Shown: positions 52,305 to 62,066 of the stretch, in pieces | How positions within the stretch are numbered: the stretch's first letter is position 1 | How the letters are laid out: each line of letters begins with the position of its first letter | DNA from: Mycolicibacterium pulveris | GTDB lineage: Bacteria; Actinomycetota; Actinomycetes; Mycobacteriales; Mycobacteriaceae | Reading direction: 5' to 3' | Length of the DNA stretch: 64,000 nt | Assembly (NCBI RefSeq): GCF_010725725.1 | Contig: NZ_AP022599.1 | Span: forward strand, 2,170,001-2,234,000 | Made by a program: the position numbers and the translations under genes | The notes under the pieces: model-generated | Told to the model about the DNA's origin: nothing | Databases searched by the model: none | Seen by the model: the letters and a program-made list of their open reading frames with translations, nothing else

Positions 52305-53072
52305 TCAGAGCTCCAGCGTGCGGCCCGCGGCCTGCGCGACCTGGCGCTCGTAGCCGGCGCCGAAGATGACGACGTGTGCCAGCAACGGATAGAGCTGGTG
52401 CAGCGCCGCCCGTTGGCGCCACCCCTCGCGCAGCGGGCGCCGCGACAGGTAGCCGTCGATGACCGCGTCGAAGAACGGGCAGCCGAACAGCGCCAGCATG
52501 GCCAGGTCGGTTTCCCGGTGCCCGCCGTAGGCGGCCGGGTCGATGAGCACCACACCGCTCGACGTCCACATCACGTTGCCGCTCCACAGGTCACCGTGCA
52601 GCCGCGCGGGCGAATCGTCGTCGTCGAAGTCCCCGGCCTCACAGCGCGCGATCACCGCGTCCACGGCCGCGCGGGTGGATGCGTCGAGTTCGGTGGCGGC
52701 GCGGCTCGCGTTGGGGCGCAACCGTTCTCGGGCATAGAACCAGCCCCAGGTGGCATGAGACGTCAACGACATGGGCAGCGGGCGGTGCAGCGGACCGAAG
52801 TAGCCGGGCCCCGACCAGCCGTCAGGTGGTGCCCCGAACCCGTCCGCTCCCGCGTCGTGCGTGACCGCCAGCCGCTGACCGAACTCGTACGCGGCGGAGC
52901 GGGTAGGCCCGGTGGTCTCCAAGTGTTCCAGGGTGATGCGGTCATCCGCGTGATCGAGTACCCGAACGCACGGCACCCCGCCGGTTGCTGCTGAAAGCCA
53001 TTGCAGGCCTGCGGCTTCGAAATCGAAGAGTCCCGGCGGCGCCCCAGCGCGACGTTTGACGAACGCCCTCAT
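52305..53072 (-). CDS. Fructosamine kinase/aminoglycoside phosphotransferase-like kinase
   Basis: The 255-residue protein has the APH-fold catalytic loop RLHGDLWSGN and the metal-binding IDPAAYGGHRETDLAM, the exact style of bacterial fructosamine-3-kinases that repair glycated proteins. The N-terminal ATP lobe is somewhat short. It follows the SDR gene by 2 nt and is probably co-transcribed. Confidence 0.82.
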   Translation of the reverse strand: MRAFVKRRAGAPPGLFDFEAAGLQWLSAATGGVPCVRVLDHADDRITLEHLETTGPTRSAAYEFGQRLAVTHDAGADGFGAPPDGWSGPGYFGPLHRPLPMSLTSHATWGWFYARERLRPNASRAATELDASTRAAVDAVIARCEAGDFDDDDSPARLHGDLWSGNVMWTSSGVVLIDPAAYGGHRETDLAMLALFGCPFFDAVIDGYLSRRPLREGWRQRAALHQLYPLLAHVVIFGAGYERQVAQAAGRTLEL

Positions 53073-53074
53073 AC

Positions 53075-53905
53075 CTAAGGTTGGCCGAACACGCGCCGCA
53101 TCGCGAGGTCACGGATTCTGGTCGGCAACGCTGACACCAGCGCCACTTGGAGCGCGGGGGCCAGGCCGACGACGTAGCGGGCGCGGGGCCGCCGTGCGGT
53201 CAGCGCCTGCTCGACGACGGCGGATACCCGCGCCGGCGGCACCGCGGCCCGCTGCGCGACCGGGATGAACTTCTTCATCCCGGCAAGGTGTTTCGCGTAC
53301 AGGTCACGGTGCTCCGGTGTCAGACCGGCCTCGACCTCGGCCACCATGTCGTCGGCGGTGCGCCACATGTCGGTGTCGGTCTGCGCGGGTTCGACGACGA
53401 TCACCGGGATGCGCCACGGCTTCAGCTCCACGCGCAACGCGTCCGCGGCGGCCTCCAACGCGAACTTGCTCGCCGCATACGGGCCCATCAGGGGAGTCGA
53501 CAGACGGCCGTTGGTACTGGAGATGAACACGATCCGGCCCCGCGACCCCCGCAGCCGGGGAAGCACCTCCTGGGTGACCGCGATCTGGCCGATGACGTTG
53601 ACCTCCAGCTGCTTTCGCCAGTCGTCGACAGACACCGCCTCCACCGCACCCGCGACCGCGATACCCGCGTTGTTGACCACCGCATCGAGGCGGGCGGGTA
53701 GTGAGGTCGCCAACGCATCGATGTGTTCGGCGTCGGTGACGTCGAGTATGACGGCCGATATGCGTTGCGGGTTGGTCGCGGTGACGGCCGCGGCGTCGTG
53801 GCGCGTCCGCACCCCCGCGATCACGTCCCAGCCGCGGGCGGCCAAGTGCTCGGCGATCGCCCTGCCGATGCCGCGGGAGGCACCAGTGACCAGTACAGAG
53901 GGCAT
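53075..53905 (-). CDS. Short-chain dehydrogenase/reductase
   Basis: The 276-residue classical SDR has TGASRGIG (cofactor), NNAG, the catalytic Ser in VFISSTNG and YAASK. A basic C-terminal extension (RRPRARYVVGLAP) is seen in mycobacterial SDRs linked with lipid or retinol-like substrates. The ATG at 53905 is preceded by GAGGAGAAGAG, which decides against the ATG 24 nt upstream. Substrate unknown. Confidence 0.83.
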   Translation of the reverse strand: MPSVLVTGASRGIGRAIAEHLAARGWDVIAGVRTRHDAAAVTATNPQRISAVILDVTDAEHIDALATSLPARLDAVVNNAGIAVAGAVEAVSVDDWRKQLEVNVIGQIAVTQEVLPRLRGSRGRIVFISSTNGRLSTPLMGPYAASKFALEAAADALRVELKPWRIPVIVVEPAQTDTDMWRTADDMVAEVEAGLTPEHRDLYAKHLAGMKKFIPVAQRAAVPPARVSAVVEQALTARRPRARYVVGLAPALQVALVSALPTRIRDLAMRRVFGQP

Positions 53906-53943
53906 CTCTTCTCCTCGGTCGGCCGGCACAGGCAGTTGTCAGC

Positions 53944-54651
53944 CTACGGTGTGGGTCCGCCCGCCGACCAGGTCGTCTCGCGGCGGGGACCGAACCAGAA
54001 GACGGCGGCCCCTGCCGCAATCACCGCCGCGGCCAGTGCGATGACAGGGGCGACCGTGACCCGTGTCAACGTCGCTCCCACCACGGCGCCACCGCACATC
54101 GTGAAAACGACTCCGTAGCGCAGCTTTTCCCGTTCCCCCGTGCCGCCGGCCAACCTGCTGTCAAAGCCCAGGCCGGAGATCGTCGACGTCAGCACGGTGG
54201 TGGACAGTTCCTGCACGCCGAACTGGCGCGCGGTGACGTTCTGGATCCCGAACACGACGGCCAACCCCGCGATCAGGATCAGCTTGGTGTCGTCGTGGTA
54301 GTCGAGCACGCCGGCGCCCGCGAGGATCGCGAGCACCGACAACGTCACCACTTCCAAGCCGAGGGTGATCCCCAACCAGTGCCGAACCTGCGCGCCGAGG
54401 TGGCGGGTCAGCCTGCCGCCGATCACCGCGCCGGCCACGAACGCGACGAAGGCCACCAGCGCGGCCGTCATGTCCACACCGGAGTGCGGCACGAACCAGA
54501 AGCCGAGGAAGATGACGTTACCGGTCATGTTGGCCACGAACACATGGCCCAGCACCAGCACGCTGACCGCGTCGACCAGCCCGGTCGCGAACGTGAGCAG
54601 AAAAAATGCCAGTACTGTAAATTTCTGCGAGACAGGCGATTCGACGGCCAC
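53944..54651 (-). CDS. DUF1275 (YoaK-type) membrane protein
   Basis: The 235-residue protein has six predicted transmembrane helices and the DUF1275 motifs FATGLVDAVSVLVLGHVFVANMTGN and GIQNVTARQFGVQELSTTVLTSTISGL. Function is unknown. The GTG at 54651 is used since it gives the usual length and lies 17 nt after the Mce-associated gene's stop; it may be the last gene of the mce1 transcript. Confidence 0.83.
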   Translation of the reverse strand: MAVESPVSQKFTVLAFFLLTFATGLVDAVSVLVLGHVFVANMTGNVIFLGFWFVPHSGVDMTAALVAFVAFVAGAVIGGRLTRHLGAQVRHWLGITLGLEVVTLSVLAILAGAGVLDYHDDTKLILIAGLAVVFGIQNVTARQFGVQELSTTVLTSTISGLGFDSRLAGGTGEREKLRYGVVFTMCGGAVVGATLTRVTVAPVIALAAAVIAAGAAVFWFGPRRETTWSAGGPTP

Positions 54652-54668
54652 GGGTCGGGGTTTCCGGC

Positions 54669-55520
54669 CTACAGCTGAGGTGTCAGGTCCAGCGAGGTGA
54701 CCGTGGACATGCGGGTGATCAACCACTTCGCGTCGTCACGCTTCATCGTCAGCCGATACGACAGATAGCGCAGCGACGGGATGTTCTTGGTCATCGGGCT
54801 GGTGGCCACCGAGTTGGTGTAGACGAGCGCGGTCGCCTCGGTCGGGGTGAGCGTTTCCACCGCCGCACCCATCACCTGGGTTGTGTTGGTGACCTGGGCC
54901 TGCTTGTTCGGCGCGACGATCGCGTCGATGTACTTGCGGTACTCGTGCTCGAAGTCGCCGCCGAGAAAGCCGGCCGACCGCTCCGGGAGGGTCTCCATAT
55001 CCTCGGGCGTGTAGCTCCACAGCGTGGTGATCGCTTCGGTGGCCGTGCGGGCCACGTCGAGTTTGATCTGGACAGTGGCACGGTCGGTCAGATACGGCTG
55101 AAGCATCGCGCCTGCGAAACCCGCCGCCCCGACGAACAACACCGCGGCGACGATCGCCGCGATCGCCAGCCGCTTGCCGGCAGGCCGATGCGCAACGAGC
55201 ACCTGATCTTCCGTGGGCTCTTCGGGTTCCGGCTCGGCGGGCTCTGCAGCCTCGGCGTCGGGCGCCTCGACTTCCTCGCTGTCTTCCTCGTTGTCGCCCG
55301 CGATCTTCGGCTTCGCCGCCCGCGCGGCCTTACCGCGCGGCACCGGCTTGGCCTGCTCCTGCTCAGTGCTCGGTGCCTCCGTGGTGACTTCCTCGGGCGC
55401 AGCGGTTTTGGTGCGACGGCGCAGGAAGGACCAGCGACGACGGCCCGCGGGCGCCGTCGGCTCGGCTGCGGTATCCGCGTCGGTGGTCAGATCACCTGGA
55501 TCAGCTGGCTGATCTTCCAC
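54669..55520 (-). CDS. mam1D: Mce1-associated membrane protein Mam1D (Rv0178-like)
   Basis: The 283-residue protein has a long acidic, Pro/Glu/Ala-rich cytosolic N-terminus (about 1-115), one transmembrane helix (about 118-140), and an NTF2-like external domain with VQIKLDVARTATEAITTLWSY. Mam proteins stabilise the Mce1 complex. GTG at 55520 gives a 34-nt overlap with mam1C; an ATG at 55553 is possible. It is longer than Rv0178 (244 aa) because of the acidic tail. Confidence 0.82.
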   Translation of the reverse strand: MEDQPADPGDLTTDADTAAEPTAPAGRRRWSFLRRRTKTAAPEEVTTEAPSTEQEQAKPVPRGKAARAAKPKIAGDNEEDSEEVEAPDAEAAEPAEPEPEEPTEDQVLVAHRPAGKRLAIAAIVAAVLFVGAAGFAGAMLQPYLTDRATVQIKLDVARTATEAITTLWSYTPEDMETLPERSAGFLGGDFEHEYRKYIDAIVAPNKQAQVTNTTQVMGAAVETLTPTEATALVYTNSVATSPMTKNIPSLRYLSYRLTMKRDDAKWLITRMSTVTSLDLTPQL

Positions 55521-56038
55521 TGCTGTCCTTCCTGAATAGCCGTTGCGACCCAACGGCTTCCGCTCTCATAGGTCTGCTTGCCGTCCGGGGACTTCGAGGT
55601 GACCGTCGTCGCGACCAGCACATCGGCGCTGCCGTCGTCGTTCCAGCGCTGCACCCCGGCCTCCACCACGGTGCCGGTGGTGGGCTCGGCGCGCGCCACC
55701 TGGACCAGGATCTCGTTCTTTCTCTCGTTGAACATCGAGCCGAATTCGCCGGTGCCCTCGGCGAGGATCCGCTCCACATAGTCGTTGGCGTGGAACGGAT
55801 CCAGCGAGGTGTATTCGGTCATGAACTGTCGGACATAGCCCAGCGCCAACGCGTCCTTCACCGCCGCACGCCGGTCGATCTCATGGTTGACCAGCATCAG
55901 CGTGCCGACGGCGACCGCGGCGATCAACACCAGCGACGCCACCGTGGCGATGACCGGCAGACCCCACCGGCGCGGGCGCCTCGGCGTCGCCTCGAAGAAG
56001 TCCGGCTCGTCGGCCTCGATCCTGCGCCGCGGGCTCAC
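55487..56038 (-). CDS. mam1C: Mce1-associated membrane protein Mam1C (Rv0177-like)
   Basis: The 183-residue protein has one transmembrane helix (about 28-50) and an NTF2-like external domain ending in WKISQLIQVI. The GTG at 56038 overlaps the stop of mam1B as GTGA. Length matches Rv0177 (184 aa). Confidence 0.85.
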   Translation of the reverse strand: MSPRRRIEADEPDFFEATPRRPRRWGLPVIATVASLVLIAAVAVGTLMLVNHEIDRRAAVKDALALGYVRQFMTEYTSLDPFHANDYVERILAEGTGEFGSMFNERKNEILVQVARAEPTTGTVVEAGVQRWNDDGSADVLVATTVTSKSPDGKQTYESGSRWVATAIQEGQQWKISQLIQVI

Positions 56039-57024
56039 TGGCCCCCCTGGTTCATCAACGGCTTCTTGAGCACCGTCAGATCAGCAACGCGCCACTGCCC
56101 GCCCGTCTTCTCGAAGTCGACCCGCACGGTCGCGGTGATGAACTTCAGGTTGTTGGGGTCGTTGCCGCGCTGCCCCTGCATCGCCAACAACATCGACGCG
56201 CTGGTGGGGGTGACGGGCGGGTTCGGCACCACCGCGCTGCTGACCGCCCAGTACTCGTTGGACGTGACCCCGGCGTCCTGAACGGCCTGCTGCTGCTCGA
56301 TCAACTGCTTGCGGTACTCATCGGTGGTCAGCGACTGCGCGTGAGAGAAGTCCTGCTGCAGGCTTTCCCTCTGGTAGGACAGCATCTGCTCGACAATTCG
56401 CGGTCCCTGCTCGATGATCTGCGCACGGGCGTTCTCGATGGCGCGGTCGTGGCGGTACACCACCACATAGCTCAGCGTGACCGCCAGCACGCACAGCAGC
56501 GCCGCGGCGATCAACACCCCGGCGGTGAACCGGCGGACATCACGCGGCCCGGACCGGCTCTCGCGCGCCTCGGTGCCCAGCAACAGATCGGCGAACGTGC
56601 GCCTGCGCCGGTCCCACAGCGGCCACAACCAGCCGACGGACAGGGCCGCGGTGTCCAGCAGATGCGCCAGATCGCGCGCCAACAACCGCCACACCCCGGC
56701 ACGGCCACCGGATCGGCGCACCACCTCGACACCGAACAGCGCACGGCCAAGGCTGAACCCCCTGATTGCGGGCAGCACCAGCCGATTCACCGCCATCACC
56801 AGCACCACCAGGGCGGCGGCGACGGTGAACACCCACCACAGCCAGCCCCGCAACGGGGCCGTCCACGCCACCAGCGCCAGCGTCGCCAGCACCGCCGAGC
56901 CGACCAGCACATCGATGGCGAAGGCGCCCGCGCGGGCCGGCCACGACGCCAGGGTCTGCGGGGCCGCCTCGGCGGTGGTCGTGGTGTCCGAATCGGTGTC
57001 AGGCGTCATGGTCGATGACGTCAC
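56035..57024 (-). CDS. mam1B: Mce1-associated RDD-domain membrane protein Mam1B (Rv0176-like)
   Basis: The 329-residue protein joins an N-terminal RDD domain with two or three transmembrane helices (WPARAGAFAIDVLVG ... RGFSLGRALFGVEVVRR, RRRTFADLLLGT) to a further helix and a Mam-type external domain. GTG at 57024 gives a 4-nt overlap with mam1A; the ATG five codons later is the alternative. Rv0176 (322 aa) has the same architecture. Confidence 0.87.
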   Translation of the reverse strand: MTSSTMTPDTDSDTTTTAEAAPQTLASWPARAGAFAIDVLVGSAVLATLALVAWTAPLRGWLWWVFTVAAALVVLVMAVNRLVLPAIRGFSLGRALFGVEVVRRSGGRAGVWRLLARDLAHLLDTAALSVGWLWPLWDRRRRTFADLLLGTEARESRSGPRDVRRFTAGVLIAAALLCVLAVTLSYVVVYRHDRAIENARAQIIEQGPRIVEQMLSYQRESLQQDFSHAQSLTTDEYRKQLIEQQQAVQDAGVTSNEYWAVSSAVVPNPPVTPTSASMLLAMQGQRGNDPNNLKFITATVRVDFEKTGGQWRVADLTVLKKPLMNQGGQ

Positions 57025-57674
57025 GAGGTGACCTGGTCCAGCCTGGCCACTTTGTAGGTGCCCTCGTCGGGCGCCATCTGCACGCGCAGCCGGTAGCCCT
57101 GCTCCTGGTCGGCGGTCTCGGAGTTGGTCACCTTGACCCGCACGGCGACGAGAACGTCGAACGAGCCGTCGGCGTTGTGCTTTTCCACCGCCGCGCGCAT
57201 ATCCGACACCTGCACCTGAACGTTCGCGGCCTGGTACGCGTCGACGAGCACCCCGCTGTACAGCGAGGCCTGCACGGCGAAGTCGCCCGTCGAGCACTCG
57301 ATGATCTTGGCCTGCGCCGCGGTCATCGCGGCGATATCGGGCGCATGGGTGGCCGTCACGCAATCTTTCGCGGCCTGCAGCGCGGCGGCCTCCGCACGCG
57401 CGGTCGCCTCGTTGTGCTGGTGCGCCCTCAGGCTCAGATATCCGCCGACTCCGCCGGCGACCGCGAGCAGCAGCAGGATGGCGCAGATGCCGACGGCCCA
57501 GCCGCGACCGAGCCGGGGCGCGCGGCACTGCTGCTCGGGTGTCTCCGTGGGCTGTTCTGTCGGCTCTTCTTCTGTGGATACTGCTAACGACTCGTCGGGC
57601 TCGGGATGCGCTTCGTCGGGCGTTTGGTCAGCATCGGTGGGGTTCAGCTGGCGGGTGCCAGCATCTCCTTCCAT
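57021..57674 (-). CDS. mam1A: Mce1-associated membrane protein Mam1A (Rv0175-like)
   Basis: The 217-residue protein has an acidic, Pro-rich cytosolic N-terminus (about 1-55), one transmembrane helix (about 59-82) and an external NTF2-like domain with two cysteines (KDCVTATH, IIECSTG). Its start lies inside the end of mce1F (31-nt overlap), so it is part of the mce1 operon. Rv0175 is 213 aa. Confidence 0.85.
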   Translation of the reverse strand: MEGDAGTRQLNPTDADQTPDEAHPEPDESLAVSTEEEPTEQPTETPEQQCRAPRLGRGWAVGICAILLLLAVAGGVGGYLSLRAHQHNEATARAEAAALQAAKDCVTATHAPDIAAMTAAQAKIIECSTGDFAVQASLYSGVLVDAYQAANVQVQVSDMRAAVEKHNADGSFDVLVAVRVKVTNSETADQEQGYRLRVQMAPDEGTYKVARLDQVTS

Positions 57675-59206
57675 CCGTCGTCTCCTGGGTTACTCGAGTT
57701 GCTGACGTTGTACCTGACGCCGTCGGGTCCGACCACTTGGCCGCTGGTCGGGCTGTACACCGCCGTCGAGCCGGGTGGCCCTGGTGCCGGAGTGTAGATG
57801 CACGGGTTGGGCTGCTGTCCACTGCAGCGGACGGTGCCCTGCCCCGGCGGGCTGAGCGGGTCGCTGACCGGCGACGTCGACAGCGCCGGCGGCAGCTCAC
57901 TGGCGGGCATCGGGTTCACGCCGCTGTTCACCGACGGTGCCGGAACGACGAAGCCGGGGTTGACGCCCTGATCGCAGCGCGCGCCGGGAGCCGGGCACGA
58001 CAGGATCTGGTTCGGGTCGCCGTACCACGGGTTGGTGCCCAGCGGCTGGTACGGCTCGTCGCTGCGGCATTCCATCGGCGTCGCCGCACGCTTACCGGGC
58101 ACGTCGACGCAGGGATAGTTACGTGCCCCGCGCACCACGTTGGCCTGATAGTCCTTCGGGATCTTGCAGTAGGTGCCCTTGGGCAGCGGCGCCATGCTGG
58201 TGTCGGCGGGTGAGCGCCACTCCGATGCTGGCAGGAAGCCGGTCAGGCACGGCGGCGGCTGGTTGATGGACAGCGCCAACGGCAGCTGGCCCAGATCCTC
58301 GAACAGGGTGCCCGCCTGGCTGGCGGCACCGCCCTGCGGCCAGATCACCAGCGTCTGCTCCAGCCCCTTGTGGTAGCGCTTGAGCATGTCGATGACGACC
58401 GACAGGTTGGCCAGCGTCTGGGGCAGCGACTCCTGCACACCACCGAACACCGCGGTGACCTGGTCCAGCGTCGGCGGGGCCTGCTGCAGGCCGCTGCGCA
58501 GCGCCGCGTCCTCCTGGGCGGCCTGCGCCGCGATCACGTTGAGGTTGCGTGACCACCGCTCGATGTCGTCGCCCGAGGTCACCTGGCTGTCCAGGATCGG
58601 GGTCGCGTTGAGGATGATGTCGTTGACCTGGGGCAGGTTCTGCTGAAAGCCCTCCGCGAGGTTGGTCGTCGAATCGACCAGCCGCTGCAGCGCGGGCCCC
58701 AGCCCGCCGACCGCCTTCGACGTCTCGGTGAGCAGGGCGTCGATCTTCTCCTTGGGCAGCACGGCCAGACCCTTGTTGGCCGCGTCCAGCGCCGGGCCGA
58801 CCTCGCTGGGCACCGTGCTCTCGGTGATCGTCGCGCCCGGCTGCAGATACTGTCCCGGGTCGCCGGTGGACACCAGGTCCAGGTACTGCTCACCGATCGC
58901 CGACACCGAGTGCACGTTCGCGGTCGCATCGATCGGGATCTTGTAGCGGCTGTCGATGCTCATCGTGGCCCGCGCACCGGTTTCGGTCGGCTCCACCTCG
59001 GTCACCTTGCCGATCTGGGTGCCGCGATAGGTGACGTTCGCCGTGGCGTACAGACCTCCCGAGCGCGGCAGGTCGGCGTGCAACGTGTACTGGCCGATCC
59101 CGACCAGCGACGGAATCCGCAGGTAGTACCAGCCCAGCACCACCAACGCGATGATCGTCAGGACGGTGAACAACACCAGCTGGATCTTGATGAACCTGGT
59201 CAGCAT
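57644..59206 (-). CDS. mce1F: Mce1F, MCE-family lipid transporter subunit
   Basis: The 520-residue protein has an N-terminal transmembrane anchor (about 8-28), the MCE/MlaD beta barrel (about 35-115) with YRGTQIGKVTEVEPT, a long helical needle region, and a Cys/Pro-rich C-terminus with several Cys (CLTGF, CKIPKDY, CVDVPG). It joins Mce1A-E in the hexameric channel that carries fatty acids across the envelope. Length is close to 515 aa in M. tuberculosis. Confidence 0.93.
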   Translation of the reverse strand: MLTRFIKIQLVLFTVLTIIALVVLGWYYLRIPSLVGIGQYTLHADLPRSGGLYATANVTYRGTQIGKVTEVEPTETGARATMSIDSRYKIPIDATANVHSVSAIGEQYLDLVSTGDPGQYLQPGATITESTVPSEVGPALDAANKGLAVLPKEKIDALLTETSKAVGGLGPALQRLVDSTTNLAEGFQQNLPQVNDIILNATPILDSQVTSGDDIERWSRNLNVIAAQAAQEDAALRSGLQQAPPTLDQVTAVFGGVQESLPQTLANLSVVIDMLKRYHKGLEQTLVIWPQGGAASQAGTLFEDLGQLPLALSINQPPPCLTGFLPASEWRSPADTSMAPLPKGTYCKIPKDYQANVVRGARNYPCVDVPGKRAATPMECRSDEPYQPLGTNPWYGDPNQILSCPAPGARCDQGVNPGFVVPAPSVNSGVNPMPASELPPALSTSPVSDPLSPPGQGTVRCSGQQPNPCIYTPAPGPPGSTAVYSPTSGQVVGPDGVRYNVSNSSNPGDDGWKEMLAPAS

Positions 59207-59209
59207 CGC

Positions 59210-60427
59210 TCACTCACCCCTTTCCACCAGGGGCCCGCCCGGCACGTTGTGCGGGTTCGGGGTGAACCGCACGTCCGGGATCATGGTGGCCGGATCACGC
59301 CCCCAGGCCTGCTCGAGCGCGCGCAGCATGCCGGAGACGCCGGTACCCGTCAGGATGCCGTTGTCCAGAGCGGACAGCGTGAGGTCGACCATCAGCGACA
59401 CGTTGAGGTAGTCGCCGCGGACCACCTTCGGCACGTTCTCGATCGAGAACGGCGCGGTGAGCAACAGCTTGAGCGCCCCGATCAGGTACGGCGACGCCTT
59501 GCCTAGTTCCCGCAGCGGCCGCTGCAGGTTGGCCAGGTTGGTGTTCAGGTCGTCGCTGGCCGGACCCAACGCGTCGTCGGCGGCCGCGCTGATTCGTCCG
59601 ACGGCCTGCACCGCGTCGGCGAACAGGTCACGGGTCTCGGCGAAATGCTTGATCAGCGGCGGGAACTCGGTGAGCACCCGGTCCAGGGTGTTGTTGCGCT
59701 GGGCGACGATCGAAAGCAACCGGTCGGTGGAATCGATCGCCCGGGTGATGTCCTGGCGCTGCTGGTTGAGTTCGGCGGTGAAGGTGTCCAGCTGGTTCAG
59801 GAACTCCCTGATCTGGTCGGCCCGTCCGGTCAGCAGGTTGTTGATCTCGGTCTGGATCACCTCGAGGTTCTGCACCCCGCCGCCGCGCAGGATGGTGGCG
59901 ATGCTGGCCAGCACCCGTTCGGTGGTGGGATACGCCGACGAGTTCTGCAGCGGGATCGTGTCGCCGTCGCGCAACGGCTCCGGCGACGGATCCGGCGGCA
60001 GCTCCAACTCCACGTGCTGCGAACCGAGAAGGCTGGTCTGGCCGATCTTCGCGAGGGCGTTCTTCGGCAACTCCACGCTGGGCTGCAGGTCCAGCGTCAG
60101 CGTGGCGACCCAGTTCTTCAGCTCGATCGCACGCACCCGGCCGACGTACACGTCGGCCACCCGCACCCGGCTGTTGACGTTGAGCGCCAACGTGTCCGGC
60201 ATCTGCACGTACACCGTCCAGGCGTCCGATCCGGTGCCGGGCCCGCCGGGCAGCGGAACGTTCGCGATGCCCTTCCACGATCCACACGAGCTCACCACGA
60301 GCGCGATCGCACCCAGCGCCACACCGCGCCGTGCGATCCTGCTCAGCCTGCGAGCACCCATGCCTGGTCCTCTGTTCGTGCGAGCCCTCATCCTGAGCCC
60401 CGCGATCTTCGCGCGTGCGCCCATCAC
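59210..60427 (-). CDS. lprK: Mce1E, MCE-family lipoprotein LprK
   Basis: The protein (405 residues from GTG at 60427) carries a lipobox VSSC, the MCE domain (VYVQMPDTLALNVNSRVRVADVYVG, ASIGQ-like KIGQTSLLGSQHVEL), a helical needle part and the ending PDVRFTPNPHNVPGG conserved in LprK. The GTG overlaps the mce1D stop as GTGA. An ATG at 60361 with GAGGA upstream gives a more normal signal peptide and cannot be excluded. Confidence 0.9.
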   Translation of the reverse strand: MMGARAKIAGLRMRARTNRGPGMGARRLSRIARRGVALGAIALVVSSCGSWKGIANVPLPGGPGTGSDAWTVYVQMPDTLALNVNSRVRVADVYVGRVRAIELKNWVATLTLDLQPSVELPKNALAKIGQTSLLGSQHVELELPPDPSPEPLRDGDTIPLQNSSAYPTTERVLASIATILRGGGVQNLEVIQTEINNLLTGRADQIREFLNQLDTFTAELNQQRQDITRAIDSTDRLLSIVAQRNNTLDRVLTEFPPLIKHFAETRDLFADAVQAVGRISAAADDALGPASDDLNTNLANLQRPLRELGKASPYLIGALKLLLTAPFSIENVPKVVRGDYLNVSLMVDLTLSALDNGILTGTGVSGMLRALEQAWGRDPATMIPDVRFTPNPHNVPGGPLVERGE

Positions 60428-62055
60428 CCACCTGCCTCTGCTGGTAGCGGGGGTCCTGCCGGCGCCGCGGGCGGCGGTCCGCCCGGTGCCGGCAAGGGGC
60501 CGGCCATGGCGGCACCACCCGGGTCACCGGGGATCACTCCCGGCGCGGGCGCAGGCGGCGGGCCGGGCTGCGGATACCACGGCGGCGGCAGCGGCGTGTT
60601 CTCCGTGTAGGCGTTCGGCGGGCCCGCCTGATGCGGACCACCGAACGTTGGTGGCGCAGGCGGAATCTGGCAGTCGGGTCCGCCCATCAGCTCGGCGAGG
60701 CATTCCGGCGTCATCATGTTCGCGGTGAACGGCTGCACCTCGACACCCTGCATGCCGGGCGCGGCGACCCAGCCCTGCTCGTGGTTGCCATGCGAGAACA
60801 ACGTGTCCCGCGACCAGATGCCGGGCACGGTGGTGTCCTTGTAGCCGGGCGGCGGCTGCAGCCTCGGCTCCGAGTAGGCGACCTGCTTGGGCAGCGTCAG
60901 CGCCGAGCTGAACTGGTTGACGCCGAACGGCGGGAAGTTGAACTTGATCGCGTCCAGGATCGGCGCGAGGTACTGCGCGCACAGCTCGGCCGACTCCTGG
61001 TAGCCCAACCGGCTGGCCGCCTGGATCGAACTGCAGACGAACTGCAGCGGGTTGGCGAAGTTGTTGATCACCGGGATGGCCATCACGCCCCCGGTCACCG
61101 GCGAGATGATGTTCATCAGGTTCGCGCCCAGGTTCGGGAACACGTGCAGGGCGGTCTCCAGCCCGTCGCGCGGTTCGGGCTGCAGGATCGCCGTGGTGGC
61201 CGACGACAGGTTGTTGATGTCGTGCGTCAGCACCTCGGCGTTCTCGTCGAGGAATCCACGCGTGGTGGTCAGCAGTTCGTTGAGGTCGCGCAGCGCCTTG
61301 GACACCTCGCGGTCGGTGTTGGTGAACGCGTTGGTGAACTGGGCGAGGTCGTCGTTCAGCGCGACGAACTGCTGATCGCTCTGGTGCAGCGCGTTGACGA
61401 ACAACGCCAGGCTCTTGACCACCCCGAAGAAGTCGTCGCGCCCCTCGTTGAGCGCGAACAGCGCCTCGGACAGCCCGTTGAGCGTCCTGTTGAGCTGCTC
61501 GCCCTTGCCCGCGAAACCGTCGGCGGCCGATTCGATGATCTCGCCGAACGGTCCGGACGGCTGTTCGGGGGTCGGGCCGAGATCGGTCAGGATCCGGTTG
61601 ATCGAGTCACGCAGCTCGTCGTACTCCACCGGCACCTGGGTGCGCTCCAGCGGGATGACGGCGTTGTCCTCCATCACCGGTCCGCCGGTGTAGGGCGGGG
61701 CCAGCTGGATAGTGCGCGACGCCACCAGGCTCGGGTTCAGGATCGACGCGGTGGCGTTCGCGGGCACCTTGAACTTGTTGTCGTAGTGGAAGGTGACCTT
61801 CATCTTGTCGCCGGCCGGTTCGATGCTGTCGATCGAGCCGACCTTGACGCCCATGATCTGCACCTTGTCGCCCGGGTACAGCGCCAGCGTGTCGGTGAAG
61901 TACGCGACGACGGTGTTGGTGGTCAGCCGCTTGTAGAGGTTGTACCCGACGAACGCGGCCACCACGGCCAGCACCACCACCAGCGTGCCGATGATCAGCG
62001 TGGCACGAGAAACCTGGGGTAGCCGCAGGCTTCGGATGTTGAAGATCGTTGACAT
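60424..62055 (-). CDS. mce1D: Mce1D, MCE-family protein
   Basis: The 543-residue protein has a transmembrane anchor (about 19-41), the MCE domain with YPGDKVQIMGVKVGSID, a long helical region, and a Pro-rich low-complexity tail (about 470-543). It is one of six different MCE subunits of the Mce1 fatty-acid importer. It starts 11 nt after mce1C ends. M. tuberculosis Mce1D is 530 aa. Confidence 0.93.
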   Translation of the reverse strand: MSTIFNIRSLRLPQVSRATLIIGTLVVVLAVVAAFVGYNLYKRLTTNTVVAYFTDTLALYPGDKVQIMGVKVGSIDSIEPAGDKMKVTFHYDNKFKVPANATASILNPSLVASRTIQLAPPYTGGPVMEDNAVIPLERTQVPVEYDELRDSINRILTDLGPTPEQPSGPFGEIIESAADGFAGKGEQLNRTLNGLSEALFALNEGRDDFFGVVKSLALFVNALHQSDQQFVALNDDLAQFTNAFTNTDREVSKALRDLNELLTTTRGFLDENAEVLTHDINNLSSATTAILQPEPRDGLETALHVFPNLGANLMNIISPVTGGVMAIPVINNFANPLQFVCSSIQAASRLGYQESAELCAQYLAPILDAIKFNFPPFGVNQFSSALTLPKQVAYSEPRLQPPPGYKDTTVPGIWSRDTLFSHGNHEQGWVAAPGMQGVEVQPFTANMMTPECLAELMGGPDCQIPPAPPTFGGPHQAGPPNAYTENTPLPPPWYPQPGPPPAPAPGVIPGDPGGAAMAGPLPAPGGPPPAAPAGPPLPAEAGG

Positions 62056-62066
62056 CTGTTACCCCC

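Noticed and set aside
54334..54342. TTGTCGGTG on the minus strand, like a DNA-damage promoter
   Set aside because: It is within the DUF1275 gene and no TANNNT follows after 8 nt.
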